Positions 35,293 to 44,899 of a stretch of 64,000 nucleotides of DNA are shown here, piece after piece. The notes beneath the pieces are model-generated. The model had not been told where the DNA came from. It saw only the letters and a program-made list of their open reading frames with translations, and did not search any database. The DNA is from CAVUWL01 sp963700105 (GTDB lineage Bacteria > Actinomycetota > Thermoleophilia > Solirubrobacterales > 70-9). The stretch's first letter is position 1; every line of letters begins with the position of its first letter. The translations under genes were made by a program, and so were the position numbers. The stretch lies in contig CAVOWL010000004.1 in assembly GCA_963700105.1 (NCBI GenBank), positions 558,001-622,000 on the forward strand, read 5' to 3'.

Positions 35293-35844
35293 CTACCCAA
35301 GCTCCGCAAATAGCTCTTGATTAGTATGGCCAACGGCCAATCCATCGGTCAAGTACCTCAATGAGATTCGGTGATGCTCCTTGTCATAGGAGTCCACACA
35401 CTCGACCGCGATAATTACCTGATAATCCCGCTGGTAGGCGTCTATAGCCGTGGTGCGCACACACGCATGGGTGTTCACGCCGGCCATCACGAGCGTATCC
35501 GCTCGGAGCCTTCCCAATAGACCATCAAGCTCAGTCCGAAAGAATGCGCTATAGCGCTTCTTGATGATCTCGTAGTCTGCCGGGTGGCGGTCTAGGCCCG
35601 AGAGGAGCTGGGACCCGGATGTGCCAGCGACGACTGCGGGGGTCCTCCGCTTTCGCATCACCAAGAAGGCATCGGTCAAATCCGGCATGAACTCTGTTCG
35701 CACCCATATCACAGGTATGTTTCGTCGCCGCGCCGATGATGTCAGGTCATTAGTCCGCTCCACCAGTCGCTCGCGACGCTGCGGTAGCTGCCCCCGCCGG
35801 AAGAAGTCCTCAACCAAATCAATCACAATCACAACCGGCTCCAC
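35293..35844 (-). CDS. isochorismatase-family cysteine hydrolase
   Basis: 183 residues. The cysteine-hydrolase triad can be placed: Asp9 in VVIVIDLVEDF, Lys95 or 96 in YEIIKKRYSAF, and Cys128 in VMAGVNTHACVRTTA, with the non-proline cis-peptide-type GVNTH before it. Members hydrolyse isochorismate, nicotinamide or other amides and ureides; the closest overall look is the general 'cysteine hydrolase' group. It stands alone, so the substrate is open. Confidence 0.88.
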   Translation of the reverse strand: MEPVVIVIDLVEDFFRRGQLPQRRERLVERTNDLTSSARRRNIPVIWVRTEFMPDLTDAFLVMRKRRTPAVVAGTSGSQLLSGLDRHPADYEIIKKRYSAFFRTELDGLLGRLRADTLVMAGVNTHACVRTTAIDAYQRDYQVIIAVECVDSYDKEHHRISLRYLTDGLAVGHTNQELFAELG

Positions 35845-36183
35845 GGGAACAATTTACCGCCTCGATCGGAGCGCTGGATCTCCAGCGGAGGACGCTTCTG
35901 GCGGCGAGCGCTAGAACCGCCAAACCAACGCGAGGCTTAGGAGCCGTCCACGACCAAGACGATTGGGCAAACGCCAGACGAAATCCAATCTGACATCGGC
36001 AGAGCGCTTTTTTTTGGCGGCCGATCCAGGGTGAAGCGCCAGACCTTGAGGTATGGTGTGCGGGCCGAAAAGCCCTTGCCAATCAAAAATCGCACGAATG
36101 GCTGACCCCCTTCGATGCTCGCTCCGATCGGGAGCCGGTTGCTCCTCTCAAGGTCAAATACCTCTTTGCCGATAGGGCTTCAG
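35845..36183. other. 339-base spacer before the ASH-repeat protein
   Basis: Contains an 8-T run near 36008-36015 and no clear gene. A 52-codon minus frame from GTG 36095 to 35937 is open but unsupported. Confidence 0.4.
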
Positions 36184-38211
36184 ATGCACCTCTTTCCACC
36201 TAGGCGAGGAACGCCGCGCGCTCTTGCCCTCAGTATCCTCCTCGCGTTGACGAGCGCGGCCCTCCTCGCGCTTCCCGCCGCGAGTCAGGCTGCGGAAGCC
36301 ACCGCTAGCCTCAGCCCACCCTCGCACACTTTCCCGGATGTGGTTGTCGGCCAGCAAGACCCCCAGCAGCAGTTCGTCCTGACCAACAATGGCCCCGAAG
36401 AAATCACGATCGAAGGTGTTTTGGTCAATGGCCCCAACCCCAACAACTTCGCAGTCGAAAGCAACGGTTGCTCCGCGGCCACGCTTTCCTCGGGGGGCAG
36501 CTGCTCGGTAAACATTAGCTTTACTCCGAGCCAAAGCGGCCTTCGTGAAGCCGAGCTTGAAATTCTCAGCACCGCCGAAAACGGACCGGCTACGGCGGCG
36601 CTCAGCGGCCGCGGCTTGACCCAAGAGCTGACCGTCACACCATCGCCGCTGAATTTTCCGACCACTACGGTTGACTCCAGCTCCGAACGGCAGGTGGAAG
36701 TTGCCAACGAAAGCGAAGCGGCGGTCAATATCTATGATGTCAACATCGAAGGGGCCGGATCTAGCCCTTTCAATACCAACGGCAGCAACTGCGGCACATC
36801 CCTCACCCCCGGACAGAGCTGCAAGATCTCGATCCGGTTCTCTCCTGACAGTGAAGGAGAAAATCGGGCCTTCCTCCATGTCCGCTCCGAAGGCAGTCCC
36901 TCCGAACAGATCGTCGAACTATTTGGCATCTCGGCTCCCCCTCAGCTGAGCTTCGAACCCGAAAGCTATGAATTTGGCTTGCAGCCGATTAAGGAAGGCA
37001 GCACCCAGACGACGATGCAGCTGCGAAATACCGGAAAAGGCCCGACGCAGGTCTCACTTGAAATCGTCGGCAGCGGAGCGAATGATTTCTCCATCGGAGC
37101 AAGCGATTGCTACGGCGCGACGCTCGAGCCCAATGAAACCTGCTCGATCGAAGTCCACTTCGGTCCCAACCAAACGGGCTTCTACGTTGCCCAGGTTCGC
37201 GCCCGAGCCGTCAATGGCGCCACCTTCAGCGCAGAAGTGAGTGGTTCCGGCGGTCACGCAGAACTAAGCGGGGCCCCGAATCCAGCCGGCTTTGGCGAAA
37301 CAACAGTCGGCAGCAGCGGTTTGACCAAAACGATCACGATGGCCAACAACGGCGATCTGCCGGGCGGCTTCTTCCTCGCAGTTATCTCCGGCGGAGACGC
37401 CGCCAGCTTCCAGCTGCTCGAAGAGGACTGCACCGCCGCCCGGCTGGACCCAGGAGGAAGCTGCATCGCCGTGGTCCGATTCCAGCCGACGAGCCCGGGC
37501 GTCAAGAACGCCAAACTCACCTTCATCGGCGGTGAAGAAGGACTCGTGCAGATCGAACTCAATGGGCTCGGGGTGGCTCCGGCCGTGGCGCTCAGCCCAA
37601 GCGAGCACGAATTCGGCTCCCAAATTGAAAACACCGCCGGCCCGCCCCAGACCTTCACGGTAACCAACCAGGGCAAGACCCCGGTCACTTTGGGCGCCGC
37701 CGCCATCAGCGGGGCCAACCCCGACCAGTTCAGACTCTCCACTGACTCCTGCACGGCGGTGACCCTGGCACCCGGCGAAGGGTGCCAGCTCGGTGCCCGC
37801 TTTGCCCCCGAAAGCGCTGGCACCAAGACCGCCACGTTGCGCCTCGGCGCTGGGTCGGAGGCGCTCAGCGCATCGCTGAGCGGCACAGGTGCCGCCAGCC
37901 CTCCACCGCCGCCCTCAAACTCCTTCAGCTTTGGAAAGTTAAAGACGAACACCAAGCAAGGGACCGCAACGCAGTTCGTAAGCGTTCCCGGCCCGGGCGC
38001 TCTGGTGATGAGCGGCAAGGACGTAAAGAAGGTCCAGAAGGCGCCTTCGTTTCAAGGCGAGGTCAACCTCTCGATTGTGTCAAGCGGGCAGTCCAAGTCC
38101 CAGCTAAACAAGAAGGGCAGCGTCAAGGTCAAGATCACCGTCAGCTTTACTCCCACCGGCGGCGTCTCCAAGACTCAGAACAAGACGGTCAAGCTGGTCA
38201 AGAAGCACTAG
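36184..38211 (+). CDS. large secreted protein with ASH (choice-of-anchor D) repeats
   Basis: 675 residues from ATG 36184, which begins a signal peptide (ALALSILLALTSAALLALPAA); the frame extends to 36115. The body is five successive immunoglobulin-like domains of about 110 residues, each with a start such as SPPSHTFPDVVVG, SPLNFPTTTV, EPESYEFGLQPI, NPAGFGETTVG or SPSEHEFGSQ, and an internal GxxPxxF...C..xTLxPGxxC motif with a Cys pair. This is the ASPM-SPD-2-Hydin/choice-of-anchor-D type. After PPPPP comes a Lys-rich C-terminal domain of about 95 residues. Likely a cell-surface adhesion or structural protein. Confidence 0.87.
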   Translation: MHLFPPRRGTPRALALSILLALTSAALLALPAASQAAEATASLSPPSHTFPDVVVGQQDPQQQFVLTNNGPEEITIEGVLVNGPNPNNFAVESNGCSAATLSSGGSCSVNISFTPSQSGLREAELEILSTAENGPATAALSGRGLTQELTVTPSPLNFPTTTVDSSSERQVEVANESEAAVNIYDVNIEGAGSSPFNTNGSNCGTSLTPGQSCKISIRFSPDSEGENRAFLHVRSEGSPSEQIVELFGISAPPQLSFEPESYEFGLQPIKEGSTQTTMQLRNTGKGPTQVSLEIVGSGANDFSIGASDCYGATLEPNETCSIEVHFGPNQTGFYVAQVRARAVNGATFSAEVSGSGGHAELSGAPNPAGFGETTVGSSGLTKTITMANNGDLPGGFFLAVISGGDAASFQLLEEDCTAARLDPGGSCIAVVRFQPTSPGVKNAKLTFIGGEEGLVQIELNGLGVAPAVALSPSEHEFGSQIENTAGPPQTFTVTNQGKTPVTLGAAAISGANPDQFRLSTDSCTAVTLAPGEGCQLGARFAPESAGTKTATLRLGAGSEALSASLSGTGAASPPPPPSNSFSFGKLKTNTKQGTATQFVSVPGPGALVMSGKDVKKVQKAPSFQGEVNLSIVSSGQSKSQLNKKGSVKVKITVSFTPTGGVSKTQNKTVKLVKKH

Positions 38212-38722
38212 CGCCCGCCGCCAGTCCCCAACTCGGGGCTTCCAAGCGAAAGCGGATCAGGATCACGAATAACTTTGAACGTACTTTCGTGGACTTCGGC
38301 AGGCCCACCAAGCCATAGTTCGGCCCCCGGCGGCGAGGGGTCAGCCGCAGCCCGCAATCGAACTCGTTGTGTGCTTCAAGCGATGCGATACTCCCGGACA
38401 AATGTCTTCGAGCTGATCGTGTCACGTGCCGACGATCATTGAGCAACGCCGACGCCCAGCCTCCTTGCGCTCACTCGCTTCTAAGATTGCGGCCATAAAT
38501 AACCTCCAGATCCAACTTTGCTTCCAGACACGATCATCCACCCCACACCGACCGCCCAAAAGGGGTCGGGCGAGGAGGGGTATCGTCTTGGCAATCCGCA
38601 CGGCTCGACTAAGACCACGGTGCGGATACCAAACTGATGGCCGAATGGCAGCAGAGCTCCAGAGCGAGAAACAGGCTTGGCAGAGCGGATGAGGACCCAC
38701 CGGCCCTTCGCGCGGCGTTGGA
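38212..38722. other. 511-base intergenic stretch
   Basis: I see no supported gene, tRNA or strong hairpin here. It separates the surface protein from the HAD/GH65 pair and should hold the promoter of the latter. Confidence 0.5.
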
Positions 38723-39508
38723 GTGAGACTCCGGACCAGCCCCGAGGCACCGGTGTCTAGGAGCACCTCCAATCTCGGACTTCCGGCCGAGATCAGAGGC
38801 CTCTTGTTCGATCTCGATGGCGTCCTGACAAAGACGGCGAAGGTCCACGCGAGGGCCTGGAAGGAGATGTTCGACGCCTATCTCCACGAATCGGATCGAG
38901 ACGGGGATTTCGTCGGGTTCGACGAACGCACTGATTACAACGAGTACGTCGACGGCAAACCCCGCTATGACGGTGTGCGCTCCTTCCTAGCCTCTCGAGG
39001 GATCAAGTTGCCGGAGGGCAGGACCAGCGATCCAATAGATGCGAAGACGGTCCGAGGCCTGGGCAACCGCAAGAATGAGCTAGTGCTGGCAATGATCGAG
39101 CGCGACGGCGTCGAGCCCTACGAGGGCTCCGTCCGCTTCGTCAAAGCCGCGATTGAGGCCGGCCTTCGCCGCGCCGTCGTCTCCTCCAGCGCCAACTGCA
39201 AATCCGTGCTTCGCGCCGCCGGGATAGATGGTCTATTTGAGGAGCGCATCGACGGCGAAGTTGCCGATCGCGAGCACCTGAAAGGAAAGCCCGCCCCTGA
39301 CACCTACCTTGCTGGCGCCGCCGCGCTCGATCTCAAGCCCTGCCAGGCAGCCGTCTTCGATGACGCGGTCGCTGGGGTCGAGGCCGGGCGGGCGGGCGAA
39401 TTCGGCTACGTCGTCGGCGTCGACCGCGCCAATCACGCGGATGCGCTGCGCGAGCACGGCGCCAGTGTCGTCGTCGCCGATCTGGCCGAGCTATTAGCCG
39501 AGCAATGA
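38723..39508 (+). CDS. beta-phosphoglucomutase-like HAD phosphatase/mutase
   Basis: 261 residues from GTG 38723; GTG 38753 is an alternative. The HAD motif I LLFDLDGVLTKTAKVH has both Asp (D30 and D32), a cap domain follows with FDERTDYNEYVDGKPRYDG, motif II is VVSSSANCKSVLRAAG, the Lys of motif III is in KGKPAPDTYLAGA, and motif IV is AVFDDAVAGVEAGRAG. The cap sequence and the ATGA overlap with a GH65 gene identify it as the beta-phosphoglucomutase type that turns beta-glucose-1-phosphate into glucose-6-phosphate. Cytoplasmic. Confidence 0.88.
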   Translation: MRLRTSPEAPVSRSTSNLGLPAEIRGLLFDLDGVLTKTAKVHARAWKEMFDAYLHESDRDGDFVGFDERTDYNEYVDGKPRYDGVRSFLASRGIKLPEGRTSDPIDAKTVRGLGNRKNELVLAMIERDGVEPYEGSVRFVKAAIEAGLRRAVVSSSANCKSVLRAAGIDGLFEERIDGEVADREHLKGKPAPDTYLAGAAALDLKPCQAAVFDDAVAGVEAGRAGEFGYVVGVDRANHADALREHGASVVVADLAELLAEQ

Positions 39509-41856
39509 TCGAGCATCCCAACTACAAGATCGAGCCGTGGGCGTTGCGTGAGAGCTCACTCGACCTCGACGTGCTGGCGCAGTCGGAGTCGATCTTCGCG
39601 CTTGCCAACGGGCATATAGGCCTGCGCGGGAACCTCGACGAGGGTGAGCCCAACGGACTGCCCGGCACCTACCTAAATGCCTTCTGGGAGGCACGCCCTC
39701 TCCCCTATGCCGAGGCCGGCTACGGATATCCCGAGGCCGGTCAAACCCTGGTCAACATGACTAACGGAAAGATCATTCGCCTGCTCGTTGACGACTCTCC
39801 GTTCGACATTCGCTATGGCGAACTGAAAGGCCACGAGCGGGTGCTCGACTTTCGCACCGGCATATTGCGCCGCGAAGCCGTCTGGTGCTCGCCGACGGGA
39901 AAAACGGTTCGCGTCGTCTCACAACGCTTGGTCTCCTTTGCCCAGCGCGCGATCGCAGCGGTGCTGTATGAAGTCGAACCGCTCGAAGGGACGATACGGG
40001 CAGCGGTGCAGTCAGAGCTGGTCGCCAATGAGCCAGGTGCGACCCCTAGTGGCGACCCGCGGGATGCGGCTGCCTTGGAAGCCCCGCTGTGCGCTCAGGA
40101 AGCAATCGGCAGCGACACCCGCGCCGTGCTGGTGCACTCCACCCAGACCAGCCGGCTTCAGGCCGCGGCAGCGATGGACCACTTGATCGACGGACCCGCC
40201 GACACTCACTTCGATCCGGCGGAGACCTGGGAGGACCTCGGGCGGCTGACCGTAACCAGCACAGTAGGGGCGGGGGAGCGCTTGCGAATCGCCAAGTTCC
40301 TAGCCTACGGCTGGTCTGCTAGCCGCTCGACCCCGGCGATCCGCGATCAAGTCGGTGCGGCGCTCGCGGAGGCACGCCAAAGCGGCTGGGGTGGGCTTGC
40401 CGAGGCCCAACGAACTTACCTGGACGATTTCTGGGAGGGCGCCGACGTCGAGCTTGACGGTGATGCGGAGCTGCAGCAGGCGGTGCGGTTCGCGCTCTTT
40501 CACACCCTGCAGGCCGGTGCCCGCGTTCAAGATCGGGCGATCGGTGCCAAGGGCCTGACCGGCACCGGCTACGACGGACACTGCTTCTGGGACACGGAGT
40601 CCTTCGTGCTCCCAGTCCTGACATATACGGCGCCGCAGACCTGCGCCGGAACCCTGCGCTGGCGCCAGGCGACGCTGGAGCCTGCCCGCGACAGGGCGAG
40701 GCAGCTGGGCTTACAGGGGGCGGTATTTCCCTGGCGGACGATCAGCGGCGCCGAGTGCTCGGCTTACTGGCCAGCCGGGACCGCTGCTTTTCATGTCGCC
40801 GCGGACATCGCTGACGCGGTGGCTCGCTACCAGACGGCGAGCGGTGACGTCGATTTCGAACGCGACACCGGGGTCGAGTTGCTGGTCGAAACAGCGAGGA
40901 TGTGGCGCTCGCTCGGCCATCACGATCCAACTGGAACTTTTCGGATCGACGGAGTCACCGGACCCGATGAGTACAGCGCGATCGCCGACAACAACGTCTA
41001 CACGAACCTGATGGCCCAGCAGAACCTGCGGATCGCGGCTAGCGTCGTCGAGCGCCATCCCGATCGCGCCGAGAAGCTCGGTGTCGAAGAGGAGGAGGCC
41101 GCATCGTGGCGCGACGCCGCGGCGGCAATGCTCGTCGTCTATGACCCTAAGCTGGGCATTCACCCTCAAGCAGAGGGCTTCACGGACCACGACCAGTGGG
41201 ACTTTGCGCACACCGGGCCCGATTGCTACCCGCTCCTGCTGCACTTTCCCTACTTTGACCTCTATCGCAAGCAGGTCCTAAAGCAGGCCGACCTCGTGAT
41301 GGCGATGTTCAGCCGCGGCGACGCCTTTAGCGACCAGGAGAAGGCGCGTAACTTCGCCTACTACGAGCGACTAACGGTGCGCGATTCATCCCTTTCGGCC
41401 TGCGTGCAGGCGGTGATCGCCGCCGAGGTCGGCCACCTCGAGCTGGCCTATGACTACTTCGGTGAGGCGGCGTTGCTGGATCTCTCCGATATTGCACACA
41501 ACACCCGCGATGGCCTCCACATCGCCTCCCTGGCAGGGGCGTGGATCGCTGCAGTAGCCGGCTTCGGGGGCATGCGCGACCATGGCGGCGAGCTTAGTTT
41601 TGCTCCCCGCCTCCCGGCACGTCTTACCAGACTTTCGTTTGGGATCACCTTCCGCGGCAAGCGCCTCCGGGTCGAGGCGCGAGACACTGAGGTTTCCTAC
41701 CAGCTCCTACAAGGGGATTCGCTTGATATCCGCCATTTTGGCCAGCCGGTGACGGTGGCCGGGGAGCCTTTGGTTCTGCCCGTAAAGAAGTGTCTCACCG
41801 TCGGGGAGCCGCCTACCCAGCCGCCGGGGAGGGCTCCCCGGCACCGCCACAAGTAG
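39505..41856 (+). CDS. glycoside hydrolase family 65 (alpha-glucoside phosphorylase type)
   Basis: 783 residues, normal for the family. N-terminal beta-sandwich with SIFALANGHIGLRGNLDEGEP (in part), then the (alpha/alpha)6 barrel: GYDGHCFWDTESFVLPVL, RGATLEPARDRA-like block, and DGVTGPDEYS, where Glu489 is the general acid. The phosphate-site region HNTRDGLHIASLAGAW is also present. Family members phosphorolyse maltose, trehalose, kojibiose or nigerose with inversion, yielding beta-glucose-1-phosphate; which one cannot be read by eye. The overlap with the mutase gene supports phosphorylase rather than hydrolase activity. Confidence 0.92.
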   Translation: MIEHPNYKIEPWALRESSLDLDVLAQSESIFALANGHIGLRGNLDEGEPNGLPGTYLNAFWEARPLPYAEAGYGYPEAGQTLVNMTNGKIIRLLVDDSPFDIRYGELKGHERVLDFRTGILRREAVWCSPTGKTVRVVSQRLVSFAQRAIAAVLYEVEPLEGTIRAAVQSELVANEPGATPSGDPRDAAALEAPLCAQEAIGSDTRAVLVHSTQTSRLQAAAAMDHLIDGPADTHFDPAETWEDLGRLTVTSTVGAGERLRIAKFLAYGWSASRSTPAIRDQVGAALAEARQSGWGGLAEAQRTYLDDFWEGADVELDGDAELQQAVRFALFHTLQAGARVQDRAIGAKGLTGTGYDGHCFWDTESFVLPVLTYTAPQTCAGTLRWRQATLEPARDRARQLGLQGAVFPWRTISGAECSAYWPAGTAAFHVAADIADAVARYQTASGDVDFERDTGVELLVETARMWRSLGHHDPTGTFRIDGVTGPDEYSAIADNNVYTNLMAQQNLRIAASVVERHPDRAEKLGVEEEEAASWRDAAAAMLVVYDPKLGIHPQAEGFTDHDQWDFAHTGPDCYPLLLHFPYFDLYRKQVLKQADLVMAMFSRGDAFSDQEKARNFAYYERLTVRDSSLSACVQAVIAAEVGHLELAYDYFGEAALLDLSDIAHNTRDGLHIASLAGAWIAAVAGFGGMRDHGGELSFAPRLPARLTRLSFGITFRGKRLRVEARDTEVSYQLLQGDSLDIRHFGQPVTVAGEPLVLPVKKCLTVGEPPTQPPGRAPRHRHK

Positions 41857-41998
41857 GACCTGAGCTCATCTGCGACGGGGTATTGCTCGCGCGGGAGCCC
41901 GGCTTTCGAACCGATCGACCGGCCTCTATCAGCAGCCGTCTCGCTCGGCGAATCGGCTGTAGAGTCAGCCGCCATAGGAACCCGACGGAGGAGAAAAG

Positions 41999-42298
41999 AT
42001 GGCGGTGGGAACAATCATCCGGTTCTCTGAGGGCATGGGGGCAGATATGTATGACAGCGTGATTGAGAATGCGGGCTTTGAAAATCATCCACCACGTGGA
42101 CTGATTTTCCACGCCGCCGGAGAGGCCGAAGGGAGTTTCCAGGTCTTCGATGTCTGGGAGACACCGGCAGACTATGAGCGATTTATGGAAGACCGACTCT
42201 GGCGAGGACGGGTTGCAGTCATGGAGGACGAACCGGTCATTGGACTCCCTGACTTCGAAGTCGTCCACCTCGCGCTACACAATTTCATCATTCCCTAA
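41999..42298 (+). CDS. small dimeric alpha/beta-barrel-like protein
   Basis: 99 residues with GGAGGAGAAAAG before ATG. The order VGTIIRFSEG (strand), MYDSVIENAGF (helix), RGLIFHAAGEAEGSFQVFDVWE (two strands, in part), TPADYERFMEDRL (helix) fits the ferredoxin-like fold of antibiotic-biosynthesis-monooxygenase/dimeric alpha-beta-barrel proteins; 'FDVWETPADYERFMED' is typical. No catalytic role can be assigned. It begins 142 bases after the GH65 gene and could be read through or have its own promoter. Confidence 0.75.
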   Translation: MAVGTIIRFSEGMGADMYDSVIENAGFENHPPRGLIFHAAGEAEGSFQVFDVWETPADYERFMEDRLWRGRVAVMEDEPVIGLPDFEVVHLALHNFIIP

Positions 42299-42541
42299 TC
42301 CATTTACGCCGCGGTCAATGATGCCGGCCGCGTAGCTTCTCTCCGTAAACGGGACCCGCACCGAAGACCCGATCGCGCATCTGGCCCTCAAGGAGCAACC
42401 GGCAGGCTCGATGGACGCAACGGCGCGCCCATGGTCGAGCAGAAGAATATGGACTCCCCGATAATTGATTCACACACCCTTGGGGAGACAGGTATGGACC
42501 TACTCTGCCGATCTGCCCGCTGCAGGTGGCCCGCTGCAATC

Positions 42542-42820
42542 CTAGTGCGCGCGAACGCTGGGAGTGAATTTAGCTTTGGCCGAAGTGTCGGAACTTGCGA
42601 CGCCTGCTTCGGTCGGCGGCGGCAGCTGGGCATCAGAGACTGGCTTCTCGATCTCCTCATCATTCTCACCCGAGAGCTCACCTGAGATCGAGGATTTGAA
42701 CTCCCGGATTCCCGTACCGAGCGAGCGGGCCATCTGGGGAAGACGCTTGGGCCCGAGTACGAGCATTGCGATCACCAACACGATTAGTAAATGAAATGGG
42801 CTCTCAAGTCCGCTTAGCAT
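42542..42820 (-). CDS. tatA: Sec-independent translocase subunit TatA
   Basis: 92 residues: one N-terminal helix (HLLIVLVIAMLVLGPKRLP), the hinge LGPKRLPQMARSLG, then an amphipathic helix GTGIREFKSSI and an acidic, Pro-rich tail. This is the TatA/TatE layout; the FGxxKLP-type hinge reads LGPKRLP. It multimerises to form the Tat pore. It follows tatC on the same strand (128 bases), so the two may be co-transcribed. A Tat-type signal is seen on one of the nearby ferritin-like proteins. Confidence 0.87.
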   Translation of the reverse strand: MLSGLESPFHLLIVLVIAMLVLGPKRLPQMARSLGTGIREFKSSISGELSGENDEEIEKPVSDAQLPPPTEAGVASSDTSAKAKFTPSVRAH

Positions 42821-42948
42821 CTGGTCTCCTGACGCATCGATTTAGGTTTCAGGCAGAGATACGCGATACCTGCCGCAATGGATCATTCGCTCATTGAGGA
42901 ACCTTGCACCCTGCCCACGCCAGCGACGACGCGCCCGACCCAGGATTT

Positions 42949-43713
42949 TTAATGCTCTTGCGGGGAGGGCTCTGAGAGAGCGATTCGAGGTCGACCAAAG
43001 AGACGAGCCAGGACGATGCTGAGCTCATAAAGCGCAATCAGCGGGATCATCTCGAGCAGCATCGAGACCGGATCAACCCCCGGCAGCGCGGCGGCGATGA
43101 TCGCGCAGCCCAAGTACGCATAGCGACGGTTGTGGGTCAGCTGCTCGACCTTGACGATCCCCAGTCGCGTTACCGCCAGGATACCTACCGGAACCTGAAA
43201 TACGATTCCACAAGCCAGCAGCGTGCTGGAGAAGAAGCTGTAGTACTCCGAGGCTCGGACCTGGACGTTAAATGAGGAGTTATTGAAGCCGAGCAGGAAG
43301 CCAAGCGCCGCCGGCAAGACGACGAAGTAGCCAAAGGCGATGCCGCCGACAAAGAGAATCGGGATCAGCACCAGCAAGGGTAGGATGAGGCGGCGCTCGC
43401 GATGAGCGAGGGCGGGGAGGGCGAAAGCGTAGAGCTGGTAGAGGATGATCGGCAGGGAGAGGATCAGCGCCCCATAGGCGGCGACCGTGAGCGTCATCGT
43501 GAACGGCTCGGTAACCCCAAAGGTGAGCAGCTTGCGGTGCGCAGCCGGTAGCGGCGCGTTGGCCAAACCCAAGAGCAGGTGGTTTTGCCAAAAGCAAAGC
43601 GCCAAAGCCACCCCGAAGACGGCAACTGAGACGATCAGCCGAGCCCTCAGCTCATCGAGATGCTCGACCAGGGTAAGGCGGTCGCCGTGGGAGATGGATT
43701 TGAGGCGCGCCAT
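42949..43713 (-). CDS. tatC: Sec-independent translocase subunit TatC
   Basis: 254 residues, six helices. LVEHLDELRARLIVSVAVFG is the conserved N-terminal region of TatC (quoted to 20), followed by VTEPFTMTLTVAAYGALILSLP, FVGGIAFGYFVVLPAALGFLL (in part) and the C-terminal helices around LEMIPLIALYELSIVLARLF. TatC binds the twin-arginine signal peptide. ATG at 43711-43713 is close to the start of the conserved region. Confidence 0.93.
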   Translation of the reverse strand: MARLKSISHGDRLTLVEHLDELRARLIVSVAVFGVALALCFWQNHLLLGLANAPLPAAHRKLLTFGVTEPFTMTLTVAAYGALILSLPIILYQLYAFALPALAHRERRLILPLLVLIPILFVGGIAFGYFVVLPAALGFLLGFNNSSFNVQVRASEYYSFFSSTLLACGIVFQVPVGILAVTRLGIVKVEQLTHNRRYAYLGCAIIAAALPGVDPVSMLLEMIPLIALYELSIVLARLFGRPRIALSEPSPQEH

Positions 43714-43963
43714 GGCTGCCTAGGCCCGCTTTGGGGCCAGGGCGAGCCTTGGCTTAAGGATCGATATGTCAAGTGCTCGCGTTCCGGGATCAGCCATCTT
43801 GGTTAGCACTAACGCGGCAGGGCGGCGGTTGGATCACTCAGCCGGGAGGATTGATCCGATCTGAATCCTTGGGCGTATTGAGCGGCTGAAACTCAAAAAG
43901 CCACACCATCTGATTTTGGGGGTGTGAGCACCCAAGGCAAAAGCCAGAAGGAGAACACCACCA

Positions 43964-44689
43964 ATGCAGGCAGAGACAAAACTAAGTGACATCGACGTCG
44001 ATGGCGCAATCCGAGAAGCCGCCCATGAGGCGATCGAGGGGCTTGAGCCAGGCGACACCAGGCTCGATTTCTTCAAGAAGGCCGGGCTGACCGGCGGTGC
44101 AGTGATCGGAGGCGGTGTGGTCCTCAGCGCCCTGACCCCCGCACTCGCTTCAGCTGCCGGCAAGGGCCGCCCACCGGCAAGCTATGGCAAGGGCGACATC
44201 GGGATCCTCAACTACGCGCTCACCCTAGAGTACCTGGAGTCGGCGTTCTATAACGAAGCAACCGCCAACCAGGCCAAAACGTCGTTTATCAAGGATGGCC
44301 AGACCCAGGTCTTCCTAAAGACTGTGACCAACGACGAGAACATGCACGTAAAAGCGCTCCAGAAAGCGCTTGGCAAGAAGGCCGTTAAGTCACCAACGTT
44401 TAACTTCCAAGGCGACAATGCCGAAGAGGAAAAGTTCCGCACGGCGTCCTTTGCCTTTGAGAACGAAGGCGTCCATGCCTACTCTGGACAAGCGTTCAAC
44501 ATCAAGGATCCGGCCTATCTGGCCGTGGCGCTTTCGATCGTCACGATCGAGGCACGCCACGCCGCGGTGGTTGGCCTGCTCTCGAAAAACAGCGAAGCGG
44601 GGATCGCCCCAAGCGGCGCGTTCGACACGCCCTACACAGCATCCAAAGTGCTTAAGGACGTGACCAGTCTTAACTACATCCAGAAATAG
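43964..44689 (+). CDS. exported ferritin-like protein 1
   Basis: 241 residues with AGAAGGAGA before ATG. A hydrophobic stretch (LTGGAVIGGGVVLSALTPALASA, in part) after DFFKKAGLTGG looks like an export signal or anchor without a twin Arg. The main domain is the ferritin-like four-helix family: DIGILNYALTLEYLESAFY, VTNDENMHVKALQKALG, FAFENEGVHAYSGQA and VTIEARHAAVVG. The Glu and His residues (E in LEYLE, ENMH, E in FENE, EARH) could bind a di-iron centre. Function unknown; oxidation or iron handling is inferred. Followed by a terminator, so it may be separate from the next two paralogs. Confidence 0.85.
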   Translation: MQAETKLSDIDVDGAIREAAHEAIEGLEPGDTRLDFFKKAGLTGGAVIGGGVVLSALTPALASAAGKGRPPASYGKGDIGILNYALTLEYLESAFYNEATANQAKTSFIKDGQTQVFLKTVTNDENMHVKALQKALGKKAVKSPTFNFQGDNAEEEKFRTASFAFENEGVHAYSGQAFNIKDPAYLAVALSIVTIEARHAAVVGLLSKNSEAGIAPSGAFDTPYTASKVLKDVTSLNYIQK

Positions 44690-44736
44690 GCAGCCGTCTG
44701 GCATTTGGCGATCGCTGAACCGCTGGAGCCCCAAGG

Positions 44737-44768
44737 CGCGCCCCGGCTGATCGTCGGGGCGCGTTTCG
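44737..44768 (+). terminator. intrinsic terminator after ferritin-like gene 1
   Basis: CGCGCCCCG (44737-44745) pairs with CGGGGCGCG (44755-44763) over a 9-base loop and is followed by TTTCGTTT. It lies about 48 bases after the stop. Confidence 0.75.
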
Positions 44769-44899
44769 TTTCACGACGATCAGAGCCCGGTCATCTCCTA
44801 AAGACCCATTCCCTTGCGGCTAGCCCCGAACGCAGTGATCCACTTTCCTGCCAAGCGCGTAGGGGTAACAAGACGCACACCCCAGCCAGGAGGAAAACA

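Noticed and set aside
35937..36095. 52-codon minus-strand frame from GTG 36095 (RTPYLKVWRFTLDRPPKKS in part)
   Set aside because: Open but too short, no ribosome site, includes an A8 run; no family recognised.
37254..38018. 254-codon minus-strand frame opposite the ASH-repeat gene
   Set aside because: Ser/Pro/Ala-rich antisense of repeated domains; no start signal.
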